A stretch of 55,168 nt of DNA, taken from positions 1 through 55,168 of the forward strand of contig NZ_WOFU01000016.1 of NCBI RefSeq assembly GCF_016879755.1, given 5' to 3'. Below are positions 34,301 to 42,897 of this stretch, piece after piece (position 1 is the first letter of the stretch; every line of letters begins with the position of its first letter). Under the pieces are notes generated by a model that saw nothing but the letters and a program-made list of their open reading frames with translations, had not been told where the DNA came from and did no database searches. Position numbers and translations under genes: made by a program. Origin of the DNA: Bacillus sp. B15-48. Its GTDB lineage: Bacteria > Bacillota > Bacilli > Bacillales > Cytobacillaceae.

Positions 34301-34801
34301 ATGAATAATCAGTGGCCATATTATTACCACCCTTATTCTTATCACCCACAGGCTCAAACGAGTATGATTCATCAAAACGATGTCAAAGAGGAAAAAAAAC
34401 AAGAAAATATAAAAGCGAGAAAAGAGAACGATTCAAAGATTTCTAATCAGAAAAGTCTTGCGGACGTTCTCGAAAAGTTATATGAAAAGTTGGAAAAAAT
34501 CGAACAAGAAAATCAGGAATTAAAAGAAAAAGTGAATAACATCAAGCCGATTAATATTGAAAATGTTAATTATAAAATACAGGATTTAAGTGTCGAAGAA
34601 TTATCAGGAACATTATTAGTCGGGTTAACGAGCTTAACCGATGCAGAGGAGTTAAAAAAGCTACTTTCTGATAATGGTCCAGTTACTTTAAATGATATTG
34701 ATACATCGGATATGGAAACGATTTTGGAAAACGCTGAAATTACACCTGAAAATGATGAAAATAATAATGGAAATGAAAACAATGATGATGAATTCGTTTA
34801 A
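34301..34801 (+). CDS. GerPC-like coiled-coil protein
   Basis: A 166-residue protein. An N-terminal Tyr/His-rich stretch (YYYHPYSYHP) is followed by a coiled coil (about residues 50-85) and then IENVNYKIQDLSVEELSGTL. That region, in which a coiled coil precedes an E(Y/N)K-beta-type segment ending in GTL-GL, resembles GerPC. The C-terminus is acidic and Asn-rich. GerPC is normally about 200 residues. The start ATG 34301 follows AGGAGAG. It ends by sharing TTAA with the convergent ATPase gene. Confidence 0.62.
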   Translation: MNNQWPYYYHPYSYHPQAQTSMIHQNDVKEEKKQENIKARKENDSKISNQKSLADVLEKLYEKLEKIEQENQELKEKVNNIKPINIENVNYKIQDLSVEELSGTLLVGLTSLTDAEELKKLLSDNGPVTLNDIDTSDMETILENAEITPENDENNNGNENNDDEFV

Positions 34802-35637
34802 AGTGAGTATTTGCTTTCTTGTTCATTAAGCCGTCTATATAGATATCTGGCGGCTTCTTGTTCATTTTTTGGCAATGTTTCTAGTTCTAGGTCAGGCAAC
34901 ATTTTAAATAACCGGGAAATAATCGGTAAGTGTAAATTTGCCTTGCGGATGATTTCCTCATTGACGAGTAAATCAATTCCACCTGTCGCAAGCAACTCTC
35001 CGTCTTTTAAAATAACGACCATATCTGCCCACGAAGCGGCAAAATTCACATCATGTGTTGATAAAAGAATCGTTTTTCCCATATAATGAAGGCCATTTAA
35101 AAGGCCGGCGACATCGTCTTGACCGGCAGGATCGAGATAGGACATCGGTTCATCGAGAATGATAATATCGGGGCGCATCGCTAGTATCCCGGCAATCGCC
35201 ACTCGCTTTTTTTGACCATAGCTTAAATGATAGGGTGGTCGGTCTTTATGTTCGAGCATTCCTACATTTCCTAAGGCAGCACGGCAAACTTCATCCACTT
35301 CGTCATCGGCCATTTTTAAATTGCGTGGCCCGAATTCAACATCTTCCAAAACGGTTCCAGAAAAGACTTGATCATCTGGGTCTTGAAAAACGAGTCCAAC
35401 TTTTTGTCGGATTTGGGAGGCGGTCTTTTTCATTAAAGGGGTACCCATAATCTTAATAGATCCTTCTTGAGGTATTTTTAAGCCATTTAAATGATGGAGC
35501 AAGGTTGATTTACCCGCGCCATTAGGACCTAATAAAGCCACTTTTGCCCCGATAGGAATCATTAATGTAATGTTATTTAAAGCGTTAAATCCGTCTTGAT
35601 ATTTGTAAGTTACATTTGTTAATTCAATTGCATTCAT
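34798..35637 (-). CDS. CbiO/EcfA-type energy-coupling ATPase (orphan)
   Basis: A 279-residue ABC ATPase with Walker A (GPNGAGKST), Q-loop (VFQDPDDQVFSGTV), signature (LSYGQKKR) and Walker B (IIILDEP). The DPDDQVF segment and the LSYGQ signature mark the CbiO/EcfA group, which powers vitamin and metal uptake. No CbiQ (EcfT) or substrate-binding membrane gene is adjacent, so partners must be elsewhere. AAGGAG lies 10 nt before the ATG. Its stop codon overlaps that of the GerPC-like gene. Confidence 0.85.
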   Translation of the reverse strand: MNAIELTNVTYKYQDGFNALNNITLMIPIGAKVALLGPNGAGKSTLLHHLNGLKIPQEGSIKIMGTPLMKKTASQIRQKVGLVFQDPDDQVFSGTVLEDVEFGPRNLKMADDEVDEVCRAALGNVGMLEHKDRPPYHLSYGQKKRVAIAGILAMRPDIIILDEPMSYLDPAGQDDVAGLLNGLHYMGKTILLSTHDVNFAASWADMVVILKDGELLATGGIDLLVNEEIIRKANLHLPIISRLFKMLPDLELETLPKNEQEAARYLYRRLNEQESKYSL

Positions 35638-35675
35638 TTTCGCGCATCTCCTTTTTCCATAGCGGTAAAGTCACC

Positions 35676-35722
35676 AAGGCTTGTCATCAATGAATGACAA
35701 GCCTCAGTCGTTTTTTTAATCC
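35676..35722. terminator. Hairpin between ureohydrolase and CbiO genes
   Basis: AGGCTTGTCAT and ATGACAAGCCT arms around a short loop, followed on the plus strand by CAGTCGTTTTTTT. The T run lies on the plus side, although both flanking genes run on the minus strand. Confidence 0.5.
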
Positions 35723-35738
35723 GATTTCCCGGTCAAAC

Positions 35739-36893
35739 TTAAGCGAATTTCTTTCCAATTTTACCTGCGTCAACCATCGCTGCAAGTACATCGGCAATGA
35801 TGCGGGTCCCTAAGAGAGCTGTCTGATCGCTAACATCATATGGAGGGGATACTTCGACAAGCTCCATTCCGCAAATTCCTTCTCGCGCAACAATATCAAG
35901 AAATTTTAAACCTTCCCGTGGGAGGTAGCCGCCTGGTTCAGGCCAGCCAGTTCCCGGGACAAATCCGCTGTCAAAGCTGTCGATATCGACGCTTAAATAA
36001 ACAGCCTTTGCTCCTTTCCAAGCTCTTTCTAACGAAATTTCTGCAACTTTTTCAATGCCTAGTCGTTCGATGTCATCGATGGTGATGACTGTCGTATTGA
36101 ATTTTCGCACATTTTTTACTGCTTCCCTTGGTACTTGCCAGCCACCAATTCCGACTTGGACAAGATTTGAAGGTGGCGCATTTGGGATATTTGTAGCATG
36201 GAACCATGGGGTTGTATGCATTCTTTCATCCATATCTTTTTCCTGTAAATCCAAATGTCGGTCCATATGAATGATGCCGACTTTGCCATCAACATTGTCT
36301 GCAATTGCTCGTAAACATGGATAACCAATCGCATGGTCACCGCCAAGCATCACTGGCAACGTTCCTTGGGAAAACACGTGAGAAACGGCTTTGTAAATTT
36401 GATCAAAGCTTTTTTCAATATTAGCAATCGTAAAGACATCACCAACATCACACATTTTTAATGACTCTTTTAAATCGACACCCTTTTCATAGCTGTAGCT
36501 CGTGTATAACTTTGAAATTCGCCGCATCGCTTCTGGCCCATACCTTGCACCCGCCCGGAACGTTGTCCCAATATCGAAAGGGACTCCGATAAATGCAACA
36601 TCATACTCACCAACTCGGCGCACATCCTCTAAAAATGGCGTGCGTAAAAAAGTGGGAATACCTGCATAAGCAGGGCGTGGTTCACGCGTAAAAGTAGAGA
36701 TTGTGCGGTCGCCAATGGAAGGCGCTGCTGACAATCCGAATTCCAAAGAACGCTTCAGTTCTTTTTCTGCCTCAACTTCAGGGATTTTCGCTTCTTTCAT
36801 GGCGTTTTGAATGCCGAGTAAATCTGTCGATCGACTGCTTTCTAATGCTTTTTTCTTACGAAAGCTTAATCCGTGATTATCAAAGAAACCCAC
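35739..36893 (-). CDS. Agmatinase-family ureohydrolase, guanidine hydrolase (GdmH)-like
   Basis: A 384-residue metal-dependent hydrolase of the arginase/agmatinase superfamily. Ligand motifs are GGDHAIG (His187), HMDRHLD (Asp211, His213, Asp215) and SVDIDSFD (Asp303, Asp305). Arg212 replaces the usual Ala of HxDAHxD. An N-terminal extension of about 95 residues and GIGGWQVPR plus MDERMHTTPWFHATN resemble the cyanobacterial Ni-dependent guanidine hydrolase Sll1077 (GdmH). Substrate is therefore most likely guanidine or a guanidino compound. No guanidine riboswitch or Ni chaperone gene is nearby. The start is GTG, after GAGAGGTGG. Confidence 0.75.
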   Translation of the reverse strand: MGFFDNHGLSFRKKKALESSRSTDLLGIQNAMKEAKIPEVEAEKELKRSLEFGLSAAPSIGDRTISTFTREPRPAYAGIPTFLRTPFLEDVRRVGEYDVAFIGVPFDIGTTFRAGARYGPEAMRRISKLYTSYSYEKGVDLKESLKMCDVGDVFTIANIEKSFDQIYKAVSHVFSQGTLPVMLGGDHAIGYPCLRAIADNVDGKVGIIHMDRHLDLQEKDMDERMHTTPWFHATNIPNAPPSNLVQVGIGGWQVPREAVKNVRKFNTTVITIDDIERLGIEKVAEISLERAWKGAKAVYLSVDIDSFDSGFVPGTGWPEPGGYLPREGLKFLDIVAREGICGMELVEVSPPYDVSDQTALLGTRIIADVLAAMVDAGKIGKKFA

Positions 36894-36984
36894 TTAACCA
36901 CCTCTCTTTTAGTTGTCTTAGATGCCAGTAGTGTGAAGGGGCATACTCAATTATATATATTTTCCCGTTGGATAAATATTACAA

Positions 36985-37020
36985 GAATAAAAGAAATCCG
37001 TTTCCTAACTGAAACGGATT
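36985..37020 (-). terminator. Terminator of hsp20-like gene
   Basis: AATCCGTTTC and GAAACGGATT arms around CTAACT, with TTTCTTTTATT downstream on the minus strand. It overlaps the stop codon of the Hsp20 gene. Confidence 0.75.
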
Positions 37021-37507
37021 AAGCTTTATCATGGTCATGGATAACTATTTTTGGTTTGCCAAGGTCGGAGCGAATGAGGCGATGCAAGGTGATGAGTAAA
37101 TATCCATGATGATAGGAGGCATCTATTTTATCTGTGCGTACAGGGTAGGGGAGTTCCACCTTTCGAAAGACAGATCCTTGAAAAATTTCTTGTTGAATCG
37201 GACGAAAACCATTGTCGTGAATATGAACGGTTCCTTTTACTTCAAGAAATTTATCATATACATCGATATCAACTTCTTTTAGTTTCAGTCCAGGTAGTCG
37301 AAAAATACAAAGGAGTTCATGACCAGATTCATAAATATTGACTTTTATTCCGGCTGTTCGTGAATGTTTACTGATTTGTTGATTTGGTTCGGACTCTGTT
37401 TCTACCTCCATATTTTCAAATTGTTCAAAGGTAGAGAAAAAATCCTCCCCTAAAAAATTGGGCATTGGAAGCTTGTTTTTCCAATTCTTCGGCCAGTATT
37501 TATTCAA
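37019..37507 (-). CDS. Hsp20/alpha-crystallin family small heat-shock protein
   Basis: A 162-residue protein with an alpha-crystallin domain (about 52-150): LPGLKLKEVDIDVYDKFLEV ... FRKVELPYPV and the C-terminal GYLLITLHR. The N-terminal region is aromatic-rich. No IXI motif is obvious at the C-terminus, which is short. In Bacillus such proteins include the coat-associated CotP and the stress proteins YocM and CotM. A GAAGGGGG site lies before the ATG. The next gene upstream is divergent. Confidence 0.8.
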   Translation of the reverse strand: MNKYWPKNWKNKLPMPNFLGEDFFSTFEQFENMEVETESEPNQQISKHSRTAGIKVNIYESGHELLCIFRLPGLKLKEVDIDVYDKFLEVKGTVHIHDNGFRPIQQEIFQGSVFRKVELPYPVRTDKIDASYHHGYLLITLHRLIRSDLGKPKIVIHDHDKA

Positions 37508-37637
37508 AACGCATCCCCCTTCTCTTAATGTATGTTTATGACCATTTTATGATTTCGTTCTGAATTTTGATTTTAATCATATGTCAATTTTGGCGCCATA
37601 GATTCTTAATAAAAAGGAATAAAAAGGAGAGAGGAAA

Positions 37638-37928
37638 ATGATTGAAGCACGGGTTGTTAAATTAGAAAAAGAAATGGAACAACAAAAAAAGAAAAATGAA
37701 TCATTATACGCTCAAGTCCGTGAATTGCAAGAAGTAGTAAGTGAACTGGTAGAAAGAAATACGATGCTGGCAGGGAATGATTCGCAAGAAGGGAAGGTGA
37801 GAATCCTTACTGAAGTAAATGAACAAATGTTTCAGCAAAACAAACGTTTAAGACAATTTATTGAATACTGTATTGAGGAGAATGTTGTACCTACCCAACA
37901 AGAATATTTGAAAGCATTGCAAGGATAA
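37638..37928 (+). CDS. Coiled-coil protein, 96 aa, unknown
   Basis: A protein almost wholly made of heptad-like helix (about residues 3-55), of the form VxxLExEMxxQ, followed by a shorter C-terminal helix. It carries no membrane segment or cysteine apart from CIEENV near residue 77. AAAGGAGAG precedes the ATG. No family is recognised. It lies 70 nt before the aldo/keto reductase gene, but each may have its own promoter. Confidence 0.6.
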   Translation: MIEARVVKLEKEMEQQKKKNESLYAQVRELQEVVSELVERNTMLAGNDSQEGKVRILTEVNEQMFQQNKRLRQFIEYCIEENVVPTQQEYLKALQG

Positions 37929-38018
37929 GGGTCTCTTTTGGGGAAAATTGCTGTTTCCCTCCTTGAACGATAAAATAAAAGGGGAAGGTTTAGTTTTTAA
38001 GTGAGGGGAGAGTTCAGT

Positions 38019-38843
38019 ATGAATATCACGTTAAATAATGGTATCCAAATGCCACAGTTAGGTTTCGGTGTATTTAAAGTCGAAGATGGAAATACGGTCA
38101 TTGATGCTGTAAAAAAGGCCATTGAAGTCGGTTATCGATCGATTGATACTGCGGCAATCTACCAAAATGAAGCTGGTGTTGGCGAGGCGATACGTCAGTC
38201 ACAAGTTCCCAGGGAAGAGCTGTTTATTACCTCTAAAGTATGGAATAAAGATCAAGGATATGATTCGACGTTGAAAGCATTTGAAACAAGCCTGGATAAA
38301 TTAGGTTTAGACTATCTTGATTTATACTTAGTTCATTGGCCGATGCCAAAAACGGATAAGTACGTTGAAACGTATAAAGCGCTTGAAAAATTGTACGAAG
38401 ATGGAAGGGTTCGAGCGATTGGCGTATGTAATTTCAACATTCCTCATGTAGAGAGAATTTTATCAGAGTGCCAAGTTAAACCTGTTTTAAACCAAATTGA
38501 ATGTCACCCATACCTTACTCAGATGGATCTAAAACAGTTCTGTAAAGAGAATGATATTTTCGTTGAAGCTTGGGGCCCGCTGATGCAGGGAGGAGAAGCG
38601 TTAACGAACGAGGCGATAAAAGAGATTGCGAAGAAGTATAATAAAACGACTGCTCAGGTGATTTTGCGTTGGCATTTACAGAATAATGTTATTGCGATTC
38701 CAAAATCTATTACTCCAAGTCGAATTGAAGAGAATTTTAATGTTTTCGATTTTGAGTTAACAAATGATGAATTAAACCAAATTGATGCGTTGAATGAAAA
38801 CAAGCGGCAAGGTTCAGACCCGGAGGAAATGCATAAAGTTTAG
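38019..38843 (+). CDS. Aldo/keto reductase (AKR5-like)
   Basis: An NADPH-dependent oxidoreductase of 274 residues with an eight-stranded barrel. The catalytic tetrad is visible: Asp43 and Tyr48 in SIDTAAIYQNE, Lys73 in TSKVWN and His106 in LVHWPM. The cofactor phosphate region IPKSITPSRIEEN near residue 227 is intact. It resembles methylglyoxal/glyoxal reductases (YvgN, YtbE). The ATG at 38019 follows GAGGGGAGAG; GTG at 38001 is the alternative. Confidence 0.9.
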   Translation: MNITLNNGIQMPQLGFGVFKVEDGNTVIDAVKKAIEVGYRSIDTAAIYQNEAGVGEAIRQSQVPREELFITSKVWNKDQGYDSTLKAFETSLDKLGLDYLDLYLVHWPMPKTDKYVETYKALEKLYEDGRVRAIGVCNFNIPHVERILSECQVKPVLNQIECHPYLTQMDLKQFCKENDIFVEAWGPLMQGGEALTNEAIKEIAKKYNKTTAQVILRWHLQNNVIAIPKSITPSRIEENFNVFDFELTNDELNQIDALNENKRQGSDPEEMHKV

Positions 38844-38924
38844 CTAATTGTCTTAACATACATAAAACAAAGGGCTTGAAGGAAAATTCTTACGGGTTCT
38901 CTTTTAAGGTGCAAAAAGCAAATA

Positions 38925-38960
38925 AGCAGGGCAACCATGTTGGAATTTGCCCTGCTCTTA
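38925..38960 (+). terminator. Hairpin after the aldo/keto reductase gene
   Basis: Perfect arms AGCAGGGCAA and TTGCCCTGCT with a 12-nt loop, followed by CTTATCG. The T run is weak. Confidence 0.5.
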
Positions 38961-38997
38961 TCGTTATTCCTGCCATCCTTCTTTTACACTTAACAAT

Positions 38998-39186
38998 AAT
39001 AGGCGGAAGAATTCCGCTTAATTAATAAAAATCATTGAAAATAGCTTGAATAAGCGGAGGAATTCCGTCTATTAACTCTATAAACGTGAAAATGGGGGAT
39101 TTTTAATTGCATAACCGGAAAATCTCCCCTTATATCCTCCGAAACGAGCTCCTTTCTGCATATAAGCGGAAAATCTCCGTTTATTT
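38998..39186. repeat. Field of four spaced imperfect palindromes
   Basis: Four related palindromes (AAGCGGAGGAATTCCGTCTA type) are centred near 39011, 39061, 39121 and 39172. The pattern is a GCGGA-nn-TCCGC core with flanking TAA. Spacings are 50, 60 and 51 bp. The two left ones are GAATTC-centred and the two right ones AAATCT-centred. No gene covers them. The rest of 38844-39493 holds no other supported gene, apart from a 16-codon frame at about 39282-39330 with a good site (GTG, after AAGGGGATTAGA). Confidence 0.7.
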
Positions 39187-39493
39187 TACTTTCGCTAGTT
39201 ATTCAATTAAGGACAAGCCTTCAATTTTAGAGAGATGAGATAAAAAAGCTTTTTGGACATCATGGAGGAAGGGGATTAGAGTGAGCTATTTATACTTTGG
39301 TTGGGATTTGGAAACAGTATGCCCTAGATGACTAAGTAATGTTGACAGTATCACAAAAATTGAAGTGCTAAAATTAGATTAAGCACTCTATTTATCGTGA
39401 AATTTATTGTTTTGCACCGTTAGAAAAATTCTCTAAGCTTTTTTGCTTATAATATAAATAGATGAATGTTTTGAATGGAATGAGGGGGATTTG

Positions 39494-40582
39494 ATGGCGA
39501 TACGGTTTCGAAAAAGCATTAAGATTGCACCTGGTGTAAGAGTGAATATAGGAAAACGTGGAGCAAGTGTAAGTGTCGGGAGAAGGGGACTTCGCCACTC
39601 CATCCATAGCAGCGGTCGAAAAACAAGTTCTGTCGGTATTCCAGGTACAGGCTTATCCTACGTAAAAACGACAAGTGGGAAATCTCATAAGTCAGATGCT
39701 TATAAAAAGAGAAATGCGTTGACTAGTGCAGATCAAAGAAAAATGGAAGAACAAGAAGATGCTATACTTCAGGTGGAGTTATATGAAAACCATACAGAAT
39801 TGATTCGTTCGATTCATCATGAATGTGATGATCCGGTTGATTGGCATGAAGTTTACAACCGTCAGCCACCTTTTCAAAAAGGAGAGGAAGGCCCGAATGA
39901 GCGTGCAGCAAAACAAAAGTTAGCCGAGTATAAACCAAGCTTGCTTGACCGTCTCTTTAGTAAGAGTGAACGAAAACGTGAACAACTCCAAGCAGCTGTG
40001 CTTGAGGGGGTTGAAAAAGATGCCGAGCTATGGGAAGACTGGCAACAAACACAACTTCTCGCAAATCGTGTCCTTGCGAAAGAAGTTGAAGCCTATCTCG
40101 AAGTGATTGATGAATTTGACCCGCTTGAAGATCTGATTGAATTTGGCTCGGGGTTTGAATTTGGTACTGACGATCCCGAAGTGATTCATGTGTCATTTGA
40201 CGTACATGCCGAGAAGATGATTCCCGAAAAATCACTTTCCCTAACGAAAACAGGCAGACTTTCTGAAAAGGCCTTAACGAAGACCGCCTATTATGATCTT
40301 TATCAAGATTATGTTTGTAGCTGTGCATTACGAATTGCCCGTGATATGTTCGCTTTACTGCCAATAACGAACGTTTTCGTTCACGCATATGAAGAGAGAT
40401 TAAATAGTGCAACCGGCAATCAAGAAAAAGTCGCTATCCTCTCAGTCAAATACGAAAGAACGCTGATGTATCAATTGAATTTTACAAATCTCGATCCATC
40501 GGATGCGTTAGTTCATTTTGAACATCAAATGAATTTTAAGAAAACGAAAGGGTTTGAAAAAGTAAACGAGATTATGTCCTAG
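39494..40582 (+). CDS. DUF4236 domain protein
   Basis: A 362-residue soluble protein. The N-terminal ~55 residues (FRKSIKIAPGVRVNIGKRG, VGIPGTGLSY) are DUF4236, a short beta-rich domain. The middle (about 65-200) is charged and helical, and the C-terminal third is not recognised. It starts at ATG (39494) after GAGGGGG; a TTG lies 3 nt upstream. DUF4236 is found in phage and defence-associated proteins as well as on its own, and this protein has no such neighbours. Confidence 0.78.
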   Translation: MAIRFRKSIKIAPGVRVNIGKRGASVSVGRRGLRHSIHSSGRKTSSVGIPGTGLSYVKTTSGKSHKSDAYKKRNALTSADQRKMEEQEDAILQVELYENHTELIRSIHHECDDPVDWHEVYNRQPPFQKGEEGPNERAAKQKLAEYKPSLLDRLFSKSERKREQLQAAVLEGVEKDAELWEDWQQTQLLANRVLAKEVEAYLEVIDEFDPLEDLIEFGSGFEFGTDDPEVIHVSFDVHAEKMIPEKSLSLTKTGRLSEKALTKTAYYDLYQDYVCSCALRIARDMFALLPITNVFVHAYEERLNSATGNQEKVAILSVKYERTLMYQLNFTNLDPSDALVHFEHQMNFKKTKGFEKVNEIMS

Positions 40583-40663
40583 AAGATTCTAAAAAGGTTT
40601 CCTCCTAGCATGCTGGAGATGTAGTGATGAACAAAATACTGTTGTTTGTACGGAATCAGTAAA

Positions 40664-40709
40664 GCACTGTCTTTTTTACTTGTTTAGAAAAAGACAGTGC
40701 AATTTTTTT
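40664..40709. terminator. Bidirectional terminator between DUF4236 and P450 genes
   Basis: GCACTGTCTTTTT and AAAAAGACAGTGC form a 13-bp stem. T7 follows on the plus strand, and the P450 gene converges from the right. Confidence 0.85.
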
Positions 40710-42081
40710 AGGAATTCTCCCATTGCTCTCTTTCTGCAATTATCATCCGTAAACGCGGCTTAGGTCTTAATGTGATCAGTGGCTGTGGCTTAATCTTTTC
40801 ATGACCGGGGATGAGACGTAACCGATAGCGCTTAGCAATGCAAGCGAGTACGAGCACCATTTCCATAAAAGCAAAATGATTACCAATGCATACTCTCGGA
40901 CCCCCACCAAAAGGGAAATATGCGTATGGCGGCAATGTTCGCATAAAATTTTGTTCAAACCTTTCAGGTCTGAACTCGTCCGGAAGCTTAAAATAATTAG
41001 GATGACGGTGCATAACATATTGACTCATAAGCACCATTTCACCTTTATTTAAAAGATACTTGCCAATTTTCACCGTTTCGTTCACTTGCCGACCAATTAC
41101 ATAAGCAGGAGGAAACAACCGAAGCGATTCCCAAACGATGTTTTGAGTGTAGGTTAATTTGTCAAAGTGTTCTGGTTTTACAGCGCTTTCCCCAATAATA
41201 GCGTCGATTTCAGCGAACAGTTTCGCTTCCACTTCTGGATGTTGAGACAATAAAAATAGTGTCCAGGCTAAGCCGTTTGCAGTTGTTTCATGTCCAGCGA
41301 GGAAAATCGTCATTAGTTCATCGCGCAGCTGATGGTCACTCATACTAACTCCTTCTTCATCATCGCGAGCACTCATTAGCATTCCAAGTAAATCCTCTGC
41401 ATTTGTATTGTTTTGTCTTCTATTTTCAATCATTTTAAAAAGCACTTCATCAAGTGCTTGAGCAGTTTTCTTGAATTCGCGGTTTGTTCTAGTAGGAACC
41501 CATAATGGGAGAGGGAAAATCGCGCGCATTCTTTTGACTGAAAGCCGGTTCGCGTTCTCAACAGCATTACCAATCAAGTCATTTCCTTCCTTAAAATTCA
41601 TGCTGAACATCGTTTTACAAATGATTCCTAGGGCGATATTCATCATGTCGTCTGTCGCATTTACTTCCTCCATGTTTTCCCATTTACGCATATAATCATT
41701 CGTCGTATCAATCATATCTTGAGCATAAGCGTGAATATGCGTTTTTTTGAAAGCGGGCTGAATGAGTCGGCGCTGCTGCATGTGGACATCCTTTTCGCTC
41801 GTCAAAAGTCCTTCACCGACAAGCGGCTTTAAAGCTTGGACATCTTTTGATTTAACAAAACTCCTTTGTTTTGTCACGAGTACTTCTTTAATTAATTCAG
41901 GGTCGGAAAGCAAGATGACTTTTTGAAAGGGACCTAAGCGAAAACGTACAATCGGACCATAATCACGGCTAAGTGTCCGCATGAACATGAGTGGATCCTG
42001 TTGAAAGGACGTTAAATGTCCGGTGAAAAATTTTTCATTTCCCGCTTTCGGAATGTTTTGATTATCAAAAGTAGTTCGCAA
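40708..42081 (-). CDS. Cytochrome P450
   Basis: A class E heme monooxygenase of 457 residues. The I-helix oxygen-binding motif is AGHETTA (262-268), the ExxR motif is ESLR (318-321), and the heme loop is FGGGPRVCIG (391-400) with thiolate Cys398. The N-terminus has no membrane anchor, so it is soluble. Electrons would come from ferredoxin or flavodoxin partners, none of which is adjacent. It starts at TTG (42081) after AAAGGAGGT. A fatty acid or xenobiotic substrate is plausible but not shown. Confidence 0.92.
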   Translation of the reverse strand: MRTTFDNQNIPKAGNEKFFTGHLTSFQQDPLMFMRTLSRDYGPIVRFRLGPFQKVILLSDPELIKEVLVTKQRSFVKSKDVQALKPLVGEGLLTSEKDVHMQQRRLIQPAFKKTHIHAYAQDMIDTTNDYMRKWENMEEVNATDDMMNIALGIICKTMFSMNFKEGNDLIGNAVENANRLSVKRMRAIFPLPLWVPTRTNREFKKTAQALDEVLFKMIENRRQNNTNAEDLLGMLMSARDDEEGVSMSDHQLRDELMTIFLAGHETTANGLAWTLFLLSQHPEVEAKLFAEIDAIIGESAVKPEHFDKLTYTQNIVWESLRLFPPAYVIGRQVNETVKIGKYLLNKGEMVLMSQYVMHRHPNYFKLPDEFRPERFEQNFMRTLPPYAYFPFGGGPRVCIGNHFAFMEMVLVLACIAKRYRLRLIPGHEKIKPQPLITLRPKPRLRMIIAEREQWENS

Positions 42082-42330
42082 TCGACGATGTACCTCCTTT
42101 CGTTAATAACTTGTTACATCATAAGCAATGATGGCTTTTATAGTGAAAAAAATGATAGAAATGCCTCTGCCCTTTTTGCAGCATTGAATTCGTAGACAGA
42201 TCAATCATTTTTAGAACAAAAGCTAAAACGATGTATAAACTATAAAGAGCTTGTTTATCAATCTCTTATCGAACACAATGGAGTTTAAAAATTCATAGAC
42301 ATAATGACTAGACTGAAAGGAAGAGAAGCG

Positions 42331-42897
42331 TTGAACAATCCATCTATGAACCTTAATGATTGGGCAAAACTTGGTGTGAAATATGAAATGAGAGTAAATG
42401 CTCTCATTCAAAAAATGTTGAATGATAAGCGGTGCATTGAAATAACAAATGAAGGCATTAAAAAGCATGTGAAATGTGTAAAACTATTGCGTCAATTTAA
42501 TGAATCGATTACCGAGTTATTGAATTTGCCTACAAAAGATGATATCGCAAGGGTTGCCAGGTTGACCATGCAGCTTGAAGAAAAGCTCGACCAAATGGAG
42601 GACTTGCTTTATGAACTACAAGAGGGAAAACAAACAGAGCGTTCGCAGAAAAAGCAAATGAAAACAAAGAAAAAGAAAAAGAAGGAAAAGGAGAAAAAAA
42701 CGGAGAAAGAACAGGCAAGCAAAGAAGAGCAACGAGAAAAAAGAAACCCATTTATGTGTTTACCGGACTGTGTCCATTCCAGTTTCAAAAAAATAGGTTC
42801 AAACATTTATTCTGTAATTGGGGGAGAATTTTTAAAAACGTTTGAACAGACACTTGAGGAGATGTTGCAGCGAAGGAGCAGAAGAAGCCGTGTCTAG
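42331..42897 (+). CDS. Lys-rich coiled-coil protein, candidate PhaR-type subunit
   Basis: A 188-residue protein. N-terminal helices (about 1-100) include NDWAKLGVKYEMRVNALIQ and a predicted coiled coil. A polybasic block (KKKKKKEKEKKTEKEQ, about 110-130) follows, then NPFMCLPDCVHSSFKKIG. The start is TTG at 42331, 7 nt after AAAGGAAG. It overlaps the PhaC-like gene by 8 nt, the same place PhaR holds in class IV polyester synthases. No sequence match to PhaR is visible to me. The name is context-based. Confidence 0.55.
   Translation: MNNPSMNLNDWAKLGVKYEMRVNALIQKMLNDKRCIEITNEGIKKHVKCVKLLRQFNESITELLNLPTKDDIARVARLTMQLEEKLDQMEDLLYELQEGKQTERSQKKQMKTKKKKKKEKEKKTEKEQASKEEQREKRNPFMCLPDCVHSSFKKIGSNIYSVIGGEFLKTFEQTLEEMLQRRSRRSRV

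Noticed and set aside
39957-40412. Long antisense frame (151 codons) in the DUF4236 gene
   Set aside because: It has no ribosome binding site and an atypical composition; it is a shadow of the sense gene.
42640-42720. Possible programmed frameshift at the A-rich polybasic tract
   Set aside because: The frame runs through without a stop, so no frameshift is needed to explain it.
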